From contig CAVYPM010000017.1 in the NCBI GenBank assembly GCA_963770375.1, forward strand, positions 124,001 to 188,000: 64,000 bases of DNA, read 5' to 3'. The DNA comes from DASVBE01 sp963770375 (GTDB taxonomy: Bacteria; Actinomycetota; Actinomycetes; Streptosporangiales; Streptosporangiaceae). Positions 18,978 to 27,557 of this stretch are shown here, in pieces. Positions within the stretch are counted from its first letter, which is position 1, and each line of letters opens with the position of its first letter. The position numbers were made by a program, and so were the translations under genes. A model generated the notes under the pieces. The model was not told where the DNA came from. It saw only the letters and a list, made by a program, of their open reading frames with translations, and did not search any database.

Positions 18978-19157
18978 TAATAAGGGCCGTAACGGTGCCT
19001 ACGACGCAGGCACTCCCCCACGCCGCCACGGCGTGGTTGCGGAGCAGCCTGCCCGGATGCCCAACCGCTTTCAAGCGGTGGCCCTTTCGTACGGCTTCCC
19101 GAAGTTCTCCGCAATCTGCACCCGCTGCCGTGGCGTTCTCACAGGAGGCAGCGTTAT

Positions 19158-20414
19158 ATGAAGATCGCTCTCGTGGCCGAGCAGGCCAGCCAGCTCATTC
19201 CGTCCCGCGGCCGCACCGCCCCTGACGGCGGGCCGGCCCACGGCCTGGTGCCGCTGGCCGGCGCCCTGGCCGGTCTTGGGCACGATGTGACCGTCTACGC
19301 CCGGCGGGACGCCGGGTCCCAGCCGACCCGCAGCAGCCTGGTTCCCGGCGTCACGCTGGAACGGCTGAAGGCCGGCCCCACTGCCGTGCTCCCGCCCGAC
19401 CAGGTGCTCGCGCACATGTCCGCGTTCAGCGGGCAGCTGGCGAAGCGCTGGAACCGCAGTACCCCCGACATCGTGCACGCGCATTACTGGACCAGCGGGC
19501 TGGCTGCCCTGGCCGCCACCCGTGACGTCAGCGTGCCGGTCGTGCAGACCTTCCACACTCTCGGCGTGTCCGAGCGCCGCACCGCGCAGGCCGGCGGCTC
19601 CGGCGGCCTGGACCGGCGGATCAAGATGGAGGCGCTGATCGCCCGCAGCGTGCGCGCCGTGCTGGCCAGCTCATCCGGTGAGCAGGAGGACCTGACCCGG
19701 CTCGGTGTCCCGCGCCGGTCCGTCGCGGTCGTCCCGTACGGCGTGGACACCAGCCAGTTCCTGCCCGAGGGCCCGGTCGCCCGGCGCAGCAGCAAGCCGC
19801 GGCTGCTGGCGGTGGACCCGCTGGAGTCCCCGGACTCCGTCGCCGGCATCATCCGCGCGTTCGCCGAGGTGCCCAGCTGCGAGCTGGTCATCGCCGGCGG
19901 CCCGGTGCGGGCCGACCTGGCCGGGCACCCGGTGTACAAGCAGCTCATGGCCCTGGCCGCGAGCCTCGGCGTGGACCGCCGGGTGGTCTTCGTGGGCCAG
20001 GTCAGCCAGGCCCGGATGCCCGCCCTGCTGCGTTCCGCCGACCTGCTGGTGCACACCGCGCCGTACGAGCCGTTCGGCATGGCCCCGCTGGAGGCCATGG
20101 CCTGCGGCACCCCGGTGCTGGCCGCCGCGGGCGGCGCGCACGAGGACGAGGTCGTCGACGGCGCCACCGGCGTGCTGGTCCGGCCGGGCCGCCCGGCCGC
20201 GCTGGCCGCGCGGATCCGGCACCTGCTGGCTACCCCGATGCTGCTGCAGGGCTACGGGATCGCCGCCGCGGACCGGGCCCGGTCGCGCTACTCCTGGGAC
20301 CGGATCGGCCGGGAGACCCTGGCCGTCTACGAGCGCTCGCTGCCCGGTGGCCGTCTCGCGGCCGGCCTGCCCGGCGACGACCTGGAGGCGGACGGCTTCC
20401 GCGTCGCGGCCTGA
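19158..20414 (+). CDS. Family 4 glycosyltransferase
   Basis: GT-B fold retaining glycosyltransferase of 418 residues. The N-terminal acceptor domain contains GGPAHGLVPLAGALAGLGHDV and DIVHAHYWTSGLAAL. The C-terminal nucleotide-sugar domain contains the loop VPYGVDTSQF and the family E-x7-E signature EPFGMAPLEAMACGTPVLA, then GGAHEDEVVDGATGVLV. It resembles D-inositol-3-phosphate glycosyltransferase and related enzymes, but acceptor and donor cannot be assigned. ATG 19158 follows AGGAGG. Its 3' half is overlapped on the other strand by the open frame of the GAF-ANTAR gene. Confidence 0.88.
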   Translation: MKIALVAEQASQLIPSRGRTAPDGGPAHGLVPLAGALAGLGHDVTVYARRDAGSQPTRSSLVPGVTLERLKAGPTAVLPPDQVLAHMSAFSGQLAKRWNRSTPDIVHAHYWTSGLAALAATRDVSVPVVQTFHTLGVSERRTAQAGGSGGLDRRIKMEALIARSVRAVLASSSGEQEDLTRLGVPRRSVAVVPYGVDTSQFLPEGPVARRSSKPRLLAVDPLESPDSVAGIIRAFAEVPSCELVIAGGPVRADLAGHPVYKQLMALAASLGVDRRVVFVGQVSQARMPALLRSADLLVHTAPYEPFGMAPLEAMACGTPVLAAAGGAHEDEVVDGATGVLVRPGRPAALAARIRHLLATPMLLQGYGIAAADRARSRYSWDRIGRETLAVYERSLPGGRLAAGLPGDDLEADGFRVAA

Positions 20415-21308
20415 CCACTGCGACTGCCCCGGGCTCGGCGGCCAGCGGCGGGCTGGCCGGGTCCGGGGCTTTCGCTGCCCGGGCCGGTGGCCGCGCTGGC
20501 CGGGTCGGCGTGGGCCAGTGACCGCGCTGGCCGGGTCGGCGCCCGGCTCGGCGGTGCCGGGCTGGCTGACCGAGCGGTGCGCCTTGATGATGGTCGCGGC
20601 CACGTCGGTGACCTTGACGTGCCGGGTCTGCGAGATCTCCCGCAGCCGGTCGAACGCCTCGGCCGCGGTGCAGCCAAGGGCGTGCATCAGGATGCCCTTG
20701 GCCTGGTCCACCACCATCCGGGACTCGGCCGACTCGCGCAGGTGGTGCGCGGTGCGCTGGGTCTCGCCGTAGATCGAGGCGTTGCCCAGGGTGGCGCCGC
20801 CGAACGCGATCAGCAGCTCGGCCACCCCGACCTTGCCCGGGTCCAGGGCCCGCGGCCGGGCGCCGAACAGGGTCAGCGTGACGGTCATCGGGCCGAAGAT
20901 GTGCACCAGCGTGACGCTGCACCGGACGCCCCGCTGCAGGGCCTCGCGGGTGTAGCCCGGCCACCGGTCGTCTTCCAGGGTGTCCGCGCAGTACACCGTG
21001 TCGCCGGTGGCCAGCGCCTCGGTCCACGGCCCGGTGCCGGCCGCCTGGCACACGTCGAACAGCGCGGACAGGTCGGGGTGGGTGGCAGCCAGCTCGACCG
21101 GCTCGCCGTCCCGCCACAGCGCGGCCGACGCGCCCGAGCACGCGGGCACCTGCCGCACGGACAGCTCGGACAGCCGGTGCAGCGACCGGACATCCGCCCC
21201 GTCGGCGATGCTCAGCAGGTCAGCCGCCTCGCGGGCGAGGCCCGCGGTGACGTGATCATCAAGCAACGTGGCCTCCGCCGCCGGCCGTGCATCCGGACTG
21301 CCGGTCAT
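19671..21308 (-). CDS. GAF-ANTAR regulator; C-terminal extension antisense to the glycosyltransferase gene
   Basis: The supported part is residues 1 to about 260: a GAF domain (ALWRDGEPVELAATHPDL, GVRCSVTLVHIFGPMTVTLT) and an ANTAR RNA-binding domain (SRMVVDQAKGILMHALGCTA, then EAFDRLREISQTRHVKVTDVA). ANTAR proteins bind paired hairpins in leader RNAs and prevent termination. After about 20500 the frame continues in low-complexity sequence and then reads antisense through 744 bp of the glycosyltransferase gene to a stop at 19671 (545 residues in total). No stop exists in any minus-strand frame between the ANTAR end and 20414. The true C-terminus is uncertain; other frames close at 20327 and 20230. 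Confidence 0.75.
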   Translation of the reverse strand: MTGSPDARPAAEATLLDDHVTAGLAREAADLLSIADGADVRSLHRLSELSVRQVPACSGASAALWRDGEPVELAATHPDLSALFDVCQAAGTGPWTEALATGDTVYCADTLEDDRWPGYTREALQRGVRCSVTLVHIFGPMTVTLTLFGARPRALDPGKVGVAELLIAFGGATLGNASIYGETQRTAHHLRESAESRMVVDQAKGILMHALGCTAAEAFDRLREISQTRHVKVTDVAATIIKAHRSVSQPGTAEPGADPASAVTGPRRPGQRGHRPGQRKPRTRPARRWPPSPGQSQWSGRDAEAVRLQVVAGQAGRETATGQRALVDGQGLPADPVPGVARPGPVRGGDPVALQQHRGSQQVPDPRGQRGRAARPDQHAGGAVDDLVLVRAARGGQHRGAAGHGLQRGHAERLVRRGVHQQVGGTQQGGHPGLADLAHEDHPAVHAEARGQGHELLVHRVPGQVGPHRAAGDDQLAAGHLGERADDAGDGVRGLQRVHRQQPRLAAAPGDRALGQELAGVHAVRDDRDGPARDTEPGQVLLLTG

Positions 21309-21389
21309 TGCTTAGCACACCCCGGGCGGGTGCTGATAGCCCGTTTGCGAACGGCGTTTCCGGCGCCCTGGATAGGCCTGGCTCCCGGC

Positions 21390-22436
21390 TCAGCCTGCTA
21401 GATCGCGGGCCTGCTCGATGAGCGCAACCCGCTCGGCGTGGGTGGCGGCGATCGGCGCCACGTTCAGTGTAGTGACCCCGGCCTCGGCCAGCGCCGCCAT
21501 CCGCTCGGCGACCAGCGACCGCGGCCCGATCAGCGAGGTTCCGGCCAGCAGCTCGGCGGGCACCATCGACTCGGCTTCCTTCTTCCTGCCGTCCAGGTAG
21601 GCGTCCTGGATGGCGGCGGCCTCGGCCTCGAAGCCGTACCGGACCGCGAGGTCGTTGTAGAAGTTCCGGCCCTTGGCCCCCATCCCGCCGATGTACAGCG
21701 CGAAGCCCGGCCGGGCCAGCTCCCGGTAGGACAGCACGTCCTCGCCGATGGCCAGCGGGGCCTGGGCGATGACGTCCAGCGGCGGCAGCGACGGATCGCG
21801 GCGGGCCTCCCCGGCCGCCAGCGGGGCGCCCCAGACCGCGCCGGCCTTCTCCGGGTAGAAGAAGATCGGCTCCCAGCCCTCGGCGAGCTCCGCGGCCATC
21901 TCGACGTTCTTCGGGCCGAGCGCGGCCAGCACAATCGGGATCCGGTCGCGGACCGGATGGTTGATCAGCTTGAGCGCCTTGCCCAGGCCGGTGCCCTGGT
22001 CGGGCGGCAGCGGGATCGTGTAGTAGCGGCCCTCGTAGGTCAGCCGCTCGCGGCGCCAGACCGAACGGCAGATCTCGATGATCTCCCTGGTCCGGCCGAC
22101 CGGGGCGTCGTACGGCACGCCGTGCCAGCCCTCGATGACCTGCGGCCCGGACGCGCCGAGGCCGAGGATGAACCGCCCGTTGGACACGTAGTCCAGGCCC
22201 GCGGCGGTCATCGCGGTCAGCGTCGGGGTGCGGGTGTACAGCTGCAGGATGCCCGAGGCGATATTGACCCGCTCGGTCTTGGCCGCGATGTAGCCGAGCT
22301 GGCTGACCGCATCGAAGCTGTAGGCCTCGGGCACGAACACGATGTCCAGCCCGGCCTTCTCGAAGTCGGCGAGCTCGGTCACCGTCTCGGCGAACCCGCC
22401 CGCGTAGTTAAGACCCATCCCGATGCGCATGGCCAC
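21390..22436 (-). CDS. LLM-class F420-dependent oxidoreductase
   Basis: Luciferase-like monooxygenase fold enzyme (about 348 residues). The N-terminus MRIGMGLNYAGGFAETV, the segment LDIVFVPEAYSFDAVSQLGY and NGRFILGLGASGPQVIEGWHG are characteristic of actinobacterial F420-dependent members. The C-terminal motif LVAERMAALAEAGVTTLNVAP fits too. Cofactor F420 rather than FMN is inferred from the subfamily. The substrate is unknown. GTG 22436 and ATG 22430 are both possible starts. The gene follows aroQ by 4 bp on the same strand, so it is probably the last gene of the shikimate operon. Confidence 0.85.
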   Translation of the reverse strand: MAMRIGMGLNYAGGFAETVTELADFEKAGLDIVFVPEAYSFDAVSQLGYIAAKTERVNIASGILQLYTRTPTLTAMTAAGLDYVSNGRFILGLGASGPQVIEGWHGVPYDAPVGRTREIIEICRSVWRRERLTYEGRYYTIPLPPDQGTGLGKALKLINHPVRDRIPIVLAALGPKNVEMAAELAEGWEPIFFYPEKAGAVWGAPLAAGEARRDPSLPPLDVIAQAPLAIGEDVLSYRELARPGFALYIGGMGAKGRNFYNDLAVRYGFEAEAAAIQDAYLDGRKKEAESMVPAELLAGTSLIGPRSLVAERMAALAEAGVTTLNVAPIAATHAERVALIEQARDLAG

Positions 22437-22440
22437 CCGT

Positions 22441-22941
22441 TCAGCCTAGATGCCGCCGCGCCAGCGGAGCTAGCCCGGGCCTAACTGGCCGGGCTGCCCG
22501 GCTGCCCGGGTCGATCAGTGCGGCGACCGCCCTCAGGGCCAGCAGGTAGGACATCGCGCCGAAGCCGGCGATCGTGCCGTCGGCGACACCGGCGACCACC
22601 GAGGTGTGCCGGAAGGTCTCCCTGGTCGCGGGATTGGACAGGTGAACCTCGATCAGCGGCGCGGTGCGCTGGGCCAGCGCGTCCCGCAGGGCGTACGAGT
22701 AGTGCGTGAACGCGGCCGGGTTGAGCACGACCGGGGTCCGGTCGTCGGCCGCCTGGTGGACCCAGCCGACCAGCTCCGCTTCGTCGTCGGTCTGGCGGAA
22801 GTCGATTTCGAGGCCGAGTTCCGTCCCGGCCGCACGGCACGCGCCGGCGATATCGGCCAGCGACGACGTGCCGTATACCTCTGGCTCACGGGAGCCGAGG
22901 CGGCCGAGATTCGGCCCGTTGAGCACGAGTACAGCCGTCAT
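22441..22941 (-). CDS. aroQ: 3-dehydroquinate dehydratase, type II
   Basis: Third step of the shikimate pathway: dehydration of 3-dehydroquinate. The protein (166 residues) shows the type II motif VLNGPNLGRLGSREPEVYG with the flexible active-site lid Arg and Tyr, then FRQTDDEAELVGWVHQA, VVLNPAAFTHYSYALRDAL with the catalytic His, and EVHLSNPATRETFRHTSVV. It ends in a short Arg/Pro tail beyond the usual length. It overlaps the aroB start by 4 bp (ATGA type), so the two are translated together. Confidence 0.94.
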   Translation of the reverse strand: MTAVLVLNGPNLGRLGSREPEVYGTSSLADIAGACRAAGTELGLEIDFRQTDDEAELVGWVHQAADDRTPVVLNPAAFTHYSYALRDALAQRTAPLIEVHLSNPATRETFRHTSVVAGVADGTIAGFGAMSYLLALRAVAALIDPGSRAARPVRPGLAPLARRHLG

Positions 22942-24026
22942 CGGCCCGATACCTCCGCGTACGCCTGCGCCAGCAGTTCCTCCGGCGGGTCCTCGAGGAT
23001 GGCGGGCTTGGCCAGCCCGTCCAGCACGATCAGCCGGAGCCGGGCGCCGCGGGTCTTCTTGTCCACCGCCATGGTCTCCCGCAGCCGGGGCCAGGCACCG
23101 GGCTGGTAGCTGACCGGCAGGCCGACCGAGGTGAGCACCGCACGGTGCCGGTCCGCGGTGTCCTGGCCGAGGCGGCCGGCCAGCGCGGCCACCGTGGCCG
23201 CGAACACCATCCCGATCGACACCGCCTCGCCGTGCCGCAGCCGGTAGCCCTCGGCCCGCTCGATCGCGTGGCCCAGGGTGTGCCCGTAGTTGAGCATCTC
23301 CCGCTGGCCGGCCTCGCGCAGGTCGGCGGACACCACCGCGGCCTTCATCCGGATCGCCCGCTCGATCAGCTCGCGCTCGGCCGGCCCGCCCGCGGCCGCC
23401 GCGGCCGCCGGGTCCGCCTCGACCAGATCCAGAATCGCCGGGTCAACGATGAACCCGGCCTTGATCACCTCCGCCAGGCCGCTGCGGTACTCCGCGGCGG
23501 GCAGCGTGGCCAGCAGGTCCAGGTCGGCCAGCACCCCGGCGGGCGGGTGGAACGCGCCGACCAGGTTCTTCCCGGCCGGGATGTTGATCGCGGTCTTGCC
23601 GCCGACCGCGGCGTCGCAGATGCCCAGCAGCGTGGTCGGCACCAGCACGTGCCGGATCCCGCGCAGCCAGCTGGCCGCGACGAACCCGGCCAGGTCGGTG
23701 ACGGCCCCGCCGCCCACCGCGACCAGCGCGTCGGTCCGGCTGACCTTCTGCTCCGCGAGCCAGGACCACAGCCTGATCGCGACCGCGGCGTCCTTGGCCG
23801 CCTCGCCGTCCGGGACCGCGGTCACGCAGACCCGGTAGCCGGCCCGGGTCAGGGCGTGCCCGGCGGCGCGGGCCGGGCCGGCCAGCCCGGCGGCGTGCAC
23901 CAGGGCCACGGTCTGGGCCTTGTCGCCGATCAGCGGCGGCAGCCCGGCCAGCAGGCCGTGGCCGACGAGCACCTCGTACGGGCGCTCCCCGCCGACCGCG
24001 ATGCGGGTGAGACCGGCGCTGGTCAC
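22938..24026 (-). CDS. aroB: 3-dehydroquinate synthase
   Basis: NAD-dependent, metal-requiring enzyme making 3-dehydroquinate from DAHP. The 362 residues contain the NAD-binding segment DALVAVGGGAVTDLAGFVAA, VPTTLLGICDAAVGGKTAIN, GAFHPPAGVLADLDLLATLP, SGLAEVIKAG and the metal-binding region MLNYGHTLGHAIERAEGY with RHGEAVSIGM. Length is typical. It overlaps aroK and aroQ by 4 bp on either side. Confidence 0.96.
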   Translation of the reverse strand: MTSAGLTRIAVGGERPYEVLVGHGLLAGLPPLIGDKAQTVALVHAAGLAGPARAAGHALTRAGYRVCVTAVPDGEAAKDAAVAIRLWSWLAEQKVSRTDALVAVGGGAVTDLAGFVAASWLRGIRHVLVPTTLLGICDAAVGGKTAINIPAGKNLVGAFHPPAGVLADLDLLATLPAAEYRSGLAEVIKAGFIVDPAILDLVEADPAAAAAAGGPAERELIERAIRMKAAVVSADLREAGQREMLNYGHTLGHAIERAEGYRLRHGEAVSIGMVFAATVAALAGRLGQDTADRHRAVLTSVGLPVSYQPGAWPRLRETMAVDKKTRGARLRLIVLDGLAKPAILEDPPEELLAQAYAEVSGR

Positions 24027-24574
24027 CGCGGCGAGCCCGGGCTGGCGCCGCCGCCGCCGTCGCCATCGCCGTCGGCGAAGCGGCGGGCGATCTCGCCGGC
24101 GATGTCCTCCGGGGACCGGTCGTCGGTGCGCACCGTCAGCCAGGCCAGCCGCTCGTACACCGGGAGCCGCTGCTCCAGCAGGGTCTTGAGCTGCGCGCGC
24201 GGGTTGCCGAGCAGCAGCGGCCGGGCGGCGTCCAGCCCGACCCGCTTGACCGCGGCGGCGAAGCTGGTCTCCAGGTACACCACCGGCTGGCCGGCCAGCA
24301 GCTCCTGCGTCCCGGCGTCCAGCACCGCGCCGCCGCCAAGCCCGAGCACGCCCGGGTGCCCGGTCACCGCCCGGGCCACCGCGGTGCGCTCCAGCGCGCG
24401 GAACGCGTCCTCGCCGTCCTCTACGAAGATGTCGCTGACCGGCTTGCCCGCCTCGGCCTCGATGCCGGCGTCGGTGTCCAGGAACGTGACGCCCAGGCGC
24501 TCCGCCAGCACGGGGCCGACGGTGGACTTCCCGGCCCCGGGCGGGCCGATCAGGATCGCCGCGGGACCGCTCAT
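24023..24574 (-). CDS. aroK: Shikimate kinase
   Basis: P-loop kinase of 183 residues that phosphorylates shikimate at O3. Walker A is near residue 11 (GPPGAGKSTVGPVLAERLG). The shikimate-binding DTDAGIEAE and the LGLGGGAVLD loop follow, with the lid segment PLLLGNPRAQLKTLLEQRLPVY. The C-terminus ends in an Asp/Gly-rich tail. Overlaps aroC and aroB by 4 bp. Confidence 0.95.
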   Translation of the reverse strand: MSGPAAILIGPPGAGKSTVGPVLAERLGVTFLDTDAGIEAEAGKPVSDIFVEDGEDAFRALERTAVARAVTGHPGVLGLGGGAVLDAGTQELLAGQPVVYLETSFAAAVKRVGLDAARPLLLGNPRAQLKTLLEQRLPVYERLAWLTVRTDDRSPEDIAGEIARRFADGDGDGGGGASPGSPR

Positions 24575-25749
24575 GAGATCACCAGCGCGGCGGTGTAGGC
24601 GCGGGCGTTGCGGGCGGTTTCGGCGACCGAGTCGCCGCCGAACTTCTCGGCCGCCGCGGCGGCCAGTTCCAGCGCGACCATGGCCTCGGCTACGACCCCG
24701 GCCGCGGGCACCGCGGTCACGTCGCTGCGCTGGTTGATCGCCCTGGCCGCCTCGCCGGTGCGCACGTCCACCGTGGCCAGCGCACGCGGCACGGTGGAGA
24801 TCGGCTTCATCGCCGCCCGCACCCTGATCACCTCGCCGGTGCTCATCCCGCCCTCGATCCCGCCGGCCCGGTTGGTCCGCCGCCGCACCCCGTCCGGGCC
24901 GTTCTCGATTTCGTCGTGCGCCTGTGACCCGCGGCGCCGGGCGGTCTCGAAGCCGTCGCCGACCTCGACGCCCTTGATCGCCTGGATGCTCATCAGGGCT
25001 GCGGCCAGCCGCGCGTCCAGGCGCCGGTCGGCGTGCACGTAGCTGCCCAGGCCCGGCGGCACCCCGTAGGCGAGGACCTCGACCACGCCGCCGAGGGTAT
25101 CGCCGTCCTTGCGGGCGATATCGATCTCGTGCACCATCGCCGCGCTGGTGGCCGGGTCCAGGCAGCGGACCGGGTCGGCGTCGATCTTTTCCGCGTCCTG
25201 CGGCCCTGGCGCGGTGCCGTCGGGAACGCAGACCGTGCCGATCGCCACCACGTGGCTGACGATGTCGATGCCGAGGGCCTGGTGCAGGAACCGGCGGGCC
25301 AGCTCGCCCAGCGCCACCCGGGCCGCGGTCTCCCGGGCGCTGGCCCGCTCCAGCACCGGGCGGGCGTCGTCGTGGCCGTACTTCTGCATGCCGGCCAGGT
25401 CCGCGTGGCCGGGCCGGGGCCGGGTCAGCGGCGCGTTGCGGGCCTGCTCGGCCAGGATGGCCTCGTCAACCGGGTCGGGCGACATCACCGTGTCCCACTT
25501 CGGCCACTCGGTGTTCGCGATGCGGAACGCCACCGGCGCGCCCAGCGTCCGCCCGTGCCGCACGCCCGCCGTGATCTCGGCCTCGTCCTGCTCGAACTTC
25601 ATCCGGGCCCCGCGGCCGTACCCGGCCCGCCGCCGCGCCAGCGCCGCGGCTACGTCGGCGGTGCTGATCTGCACCCCGGCGGGCATTCCCTCGCAGATCG
25701 CGACGAGCGCCTGCCCGTGCGACTCCCCCGCGGTCAGCCAGCGCAACAT
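24571..25749 (-). CDS. aroC: Chorismate synthase
   Basis: Last enzyme of the common aromatic pathway, using reduced FMN to convert EPSP to chorismate. Start ATG 25749 gives the canonical MLRWLTAGESHGQALVAICEG; the frame stays open further upstream but that part is low-complexity. Family segments: RRRAGYGRGARMKFEQDE, TRPRPGHADLAGMQKYGHDD, SARETAARVALGELARRFL, GGIEGGMSTGEVIRVRAAMKP. The 392 residues match the family. First gene of an aroC-aroK-aroB-aroQ operon with 4-bp overlaps throughout. Confidence 0.96.
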   Translation of the reverse strand: MLRWLTAGESHGQALVAICEGMPAGVQISTADVAAALARRRAGYGRGARMKFEQDEAEITAGVRHGRTLGAPVAFRIANTEWPKWDTVMSPDPVDEAILAEQARNAPLTRPRPGHADLAGMQKYGHDDARPVLERASARETAARVALGELARRFLHQALGIDIVSHVVAIGTVCVPDGTAPGPQDAEKIDADPVRCLDPATSAAMVHEIDIARKDGDTLGGVVEVLAYGVPPGLGSYVHADRRLDARLAAALMSIQAIKGVEVGDGFETARRRGSQAHDEIENGPDGVRRRTNRAGGIEGGMSTGEVIRVRAAMKPISTVPRALATVDVRTGEAARAINQRSDVTAVPAAGVVAEAMVALELAAAAAEKFGGDSVAETARNARAYTAALVIS

Positions 25750-25984
25750 GCAGCCGATCCTAGTGAGCCCCGCTCCCCCGCAGCGCCACCGCGCCACCCC
25801 GCCCAGCCGCGCCACCCACCCCACCGCGCGCCACCGGCCCACCTTCCGCGACCGGCATCCCCCGCCAAGCCACGACATCGCACTGGCCACCCCACCGCGC
25901 AGGCCAGCCGCCCCGGCGCTCGAGAAACACCCGCCCCATGCGCCCCACCAGCGCCCAGCCCGGTCAGCCAGCGGCGGGCGCCTT

Positions 25985-26032
25985 CATGATCGCGGAGGGT
26001 TTCGACCGCCGTGGAAATGCTCCGCGATCATG
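25985..26032. repeat. 48-bp hairpin element with perfect 13-bp arms
   Basis: CATGATCGCGGAG (25985-25997) and CTCCGCGATCATG (26020-26032) are perfect inverted arms; after one mismatch the stem goes on through TTTC/GAAA, leaving about 10 nt of loop. It stands in the 444-bp spacer between aroC (start 25749) and the SseB-like gene (stop 26194), about 160 bp beyond the latter. The rest of the spacer is Pro/Ala-codon-like GC-rich sequence without a recognisable gene. It may end transcription of the SseB-like gene or be a mobile palindrome; no T-run follows. Confidence 0.6.
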
Positions 26033-26193
26033 GGACCGCCGCAGGCGGCAGCCGGGTTGCGCATCACGGCATGCGCAGCGCCGGATCAGGCATCCCTTGC
26101 GTCCCACTCGCCTCAGCGCACCCAGCCCGCTGCGCCGGCAGCCGGCGAGTCATGGGCCTGGCGGACCCTGGTCAGGCGCGGAGCGGACTCTGG

Positions 26194-26931
26194 TCAGGCC
26201 CGGGGCGGGGCGATGGTGACGGCCAGGCCGCGGCGGAGGCGGGTGCCCAGGCGGGCGAGGACGTCGGTGCCCAGTTGCTCCGCCGTCCCAGGTGGTGCGC
26301 CCGGGGCCAGCGTGAGCTCGATGGTGAGATCAGGGCCCTCGCCGCCCGGGTCGCCAGCTAGGCGCACGGCCGCGATCTGCGGATGCCCCGCAGCCACCGC
26401 GCTGATCACCGCGTGTATGTCGGGGTCCTGCTCGGGAGGCGGGACCGGCTGGCCGGCGGCCAGCGCGGCCAGCCGGGCGCCGTCGATGGCCAGCGGCACG
26501 GGGCCGGCGATGTCGAGCACGACCGCGGCGGCGTCCGCCGCCGCGGCCTGCCAGACCCGGGCGGCGTCGGCCGGCACCGGGCGGGCGCCTGGCTGCCAGG
26601 CGTGCATCGCGGCCAGGCTGGTGAACGCCGGGACCGCGGCCCGGCCGTCCTGCCCGATCAGCGTGGGGATGCTCATCTCACTGGTCTTCTCGCCACCGGG
26701 TACGTGGCAGCTGTCCCTGGCGGCGGGAAGACCGGGAAGCGGCGGGTCGCCGCCGGGCACCTCGGCGGCGACCACCGGGACCAGCAGCCGGACCCCGGCC
26801 AGCGCGGTCAGCGCGGCGTGCTCACTGCCGGTGCCCGCGGCGAACGCGGCCAGCGCCGCGGCCGCCGCCGGATCGGCCGAGCCGTCGTCCGCGGCGAACT
26901 TGCTGTCGGTGTGGCCGAGCACGCCGACCAC
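26194..26931 (-). CDS. SseB-like family protein
   Basis: A 245-residue soluble protein. The central part (about 50-145) matches the SseB N-terminal domain: RLLVPVVAAEV early, then SEMSIPTLIGQDGRAAVPAFTS followed by AMHAWQPGARPVPADAARVWQ and VVLDIAGPVPLAIDG. An actinobacterial C-terminal segment follows that predicts an alpha/beta fold (IAAVRLAG, DLTIELTL). SseB proteins have no well-defined biochemical role. It shares its strand with the aro operon but is separated from it by a 444-bp spacer. It is divergent from the next gene pair. Confidence 0.72.
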   Translation of the reverse strand: MVGVLGHTDSKFAADDGSADPAAAAALAAFAAGTGSEHAALTALAGVRLLVPVVAAEVPGGDPPLPGLPAARDSCHVPGGEKTSEMSIPTLIGQDGRAAVPAFTSLAAMHAWQPGARPVPADAARVWQAAAADAAAVVLDIAGPVPLAIDGARLAALAAGQPVPPPEQDPDIHAVISAVAAGHPQIAAVRLAGDPGGEGPDLTIELTLAPGAPPGTAEQLGTDVLARLGTRLRRGLAVTIAPPRA

Positions 26932-27070
26932 TGTAGTTTCCGCGCCCGCCGGCCCGGGATCAGGCGCGGTACGGCCCGGCTGCCCGGCCAGTCAGCCGAA
27001 GCGGTTGAGGGCTTATTTCCGTATATGAGAGTCTCTTGGCACTGCACAAGGAGTCCTACCAGGGGAGCGC

Positions 27071-27556
27071 GTGCGCCAGGCCCAGAGTGCATCCAGTCCC
27101 ATTCCGCCCGGAACGCTCTTGCAGAAGGCGATCCCGCCGCGGCTGGTCGAGCCGTACCTGACGGGCCGCCGGGCGGTGATCGCGGGCTTCGTGTACCGGG
27201 CCAGGGACTGCTCGTTCCGGGATCCGGCGGAGCTCGCCGACGCCCTCGATCTTGGCTACGAGGGGTCCGAGTTCGGGCCGGAGACGGCCGAGGTCTACCT
27301 CCTGCGCTGGACCGCCGTGGCCGTGGATTCGTACATGATCCCCTATTCTCCTGAGCTGGGTGGTGACTGGAGAGGCAAGCCGCCGTTCTCCGGTACGGGC
27401 TACACCTCCTCGCGGGCGAACAGCATTGCCGAGTACTACACCGACCCGATCCCGGTACCGGTCGGCACCGAGATGCACCGGCTTGCCAACGGGACGGAAG
27501 AGTTCATCGCCCGGTTCGACGGCCAGGCATGGCTGCGCCCGTCCGGAGGGATCTGA
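27071..27556 (+). CDS. Unrecognised 161-residue protein
   Basis: I do not recognise this family. The sequence looks like a compact alpha/beta domain without signal peptide or membrane segment: AVIAGFVYRARDCSF, then EVYLLRWTAVAVDSYMIPY, PFSGTGYTSSRANSIAEYY, and PVPVGTEMHRLANGTEEF, ending in ARFDGQAWLRP. Start 27071 (GTG, MRQAQSASS) has AGGGGAGCG nearby. Only one base separates its TGA from the ATG of the next gene, so they form a two-gene unit and probably work together. Codon use looks native, with the G/C third positions of its neighbours. Confidence 0.7.
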   Translation: MRQAQSASSPIPPGTLLQKAIPPRLVEPYLTGRRAVIAGFVYRARDCSFRDPAELADALDLGYEGSEFGPETAEVYLLRWTAVAVDSYMIPYSPELGGDWRGKPPFSGTGYTSSRANSIAEYYTDPIPVPVGTEMHRLANGTEEFIARFDGQAWLRPSGGI

Positions 27557-27557
27557 C

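Noticed and set aside
27071..27556. ADP-ribosyltransferase-like toxin
   Set aside because: GTGYTSS and a late Glu loosely recall the fold, but the Arg and ExE motifs cannot be placed with confidence.
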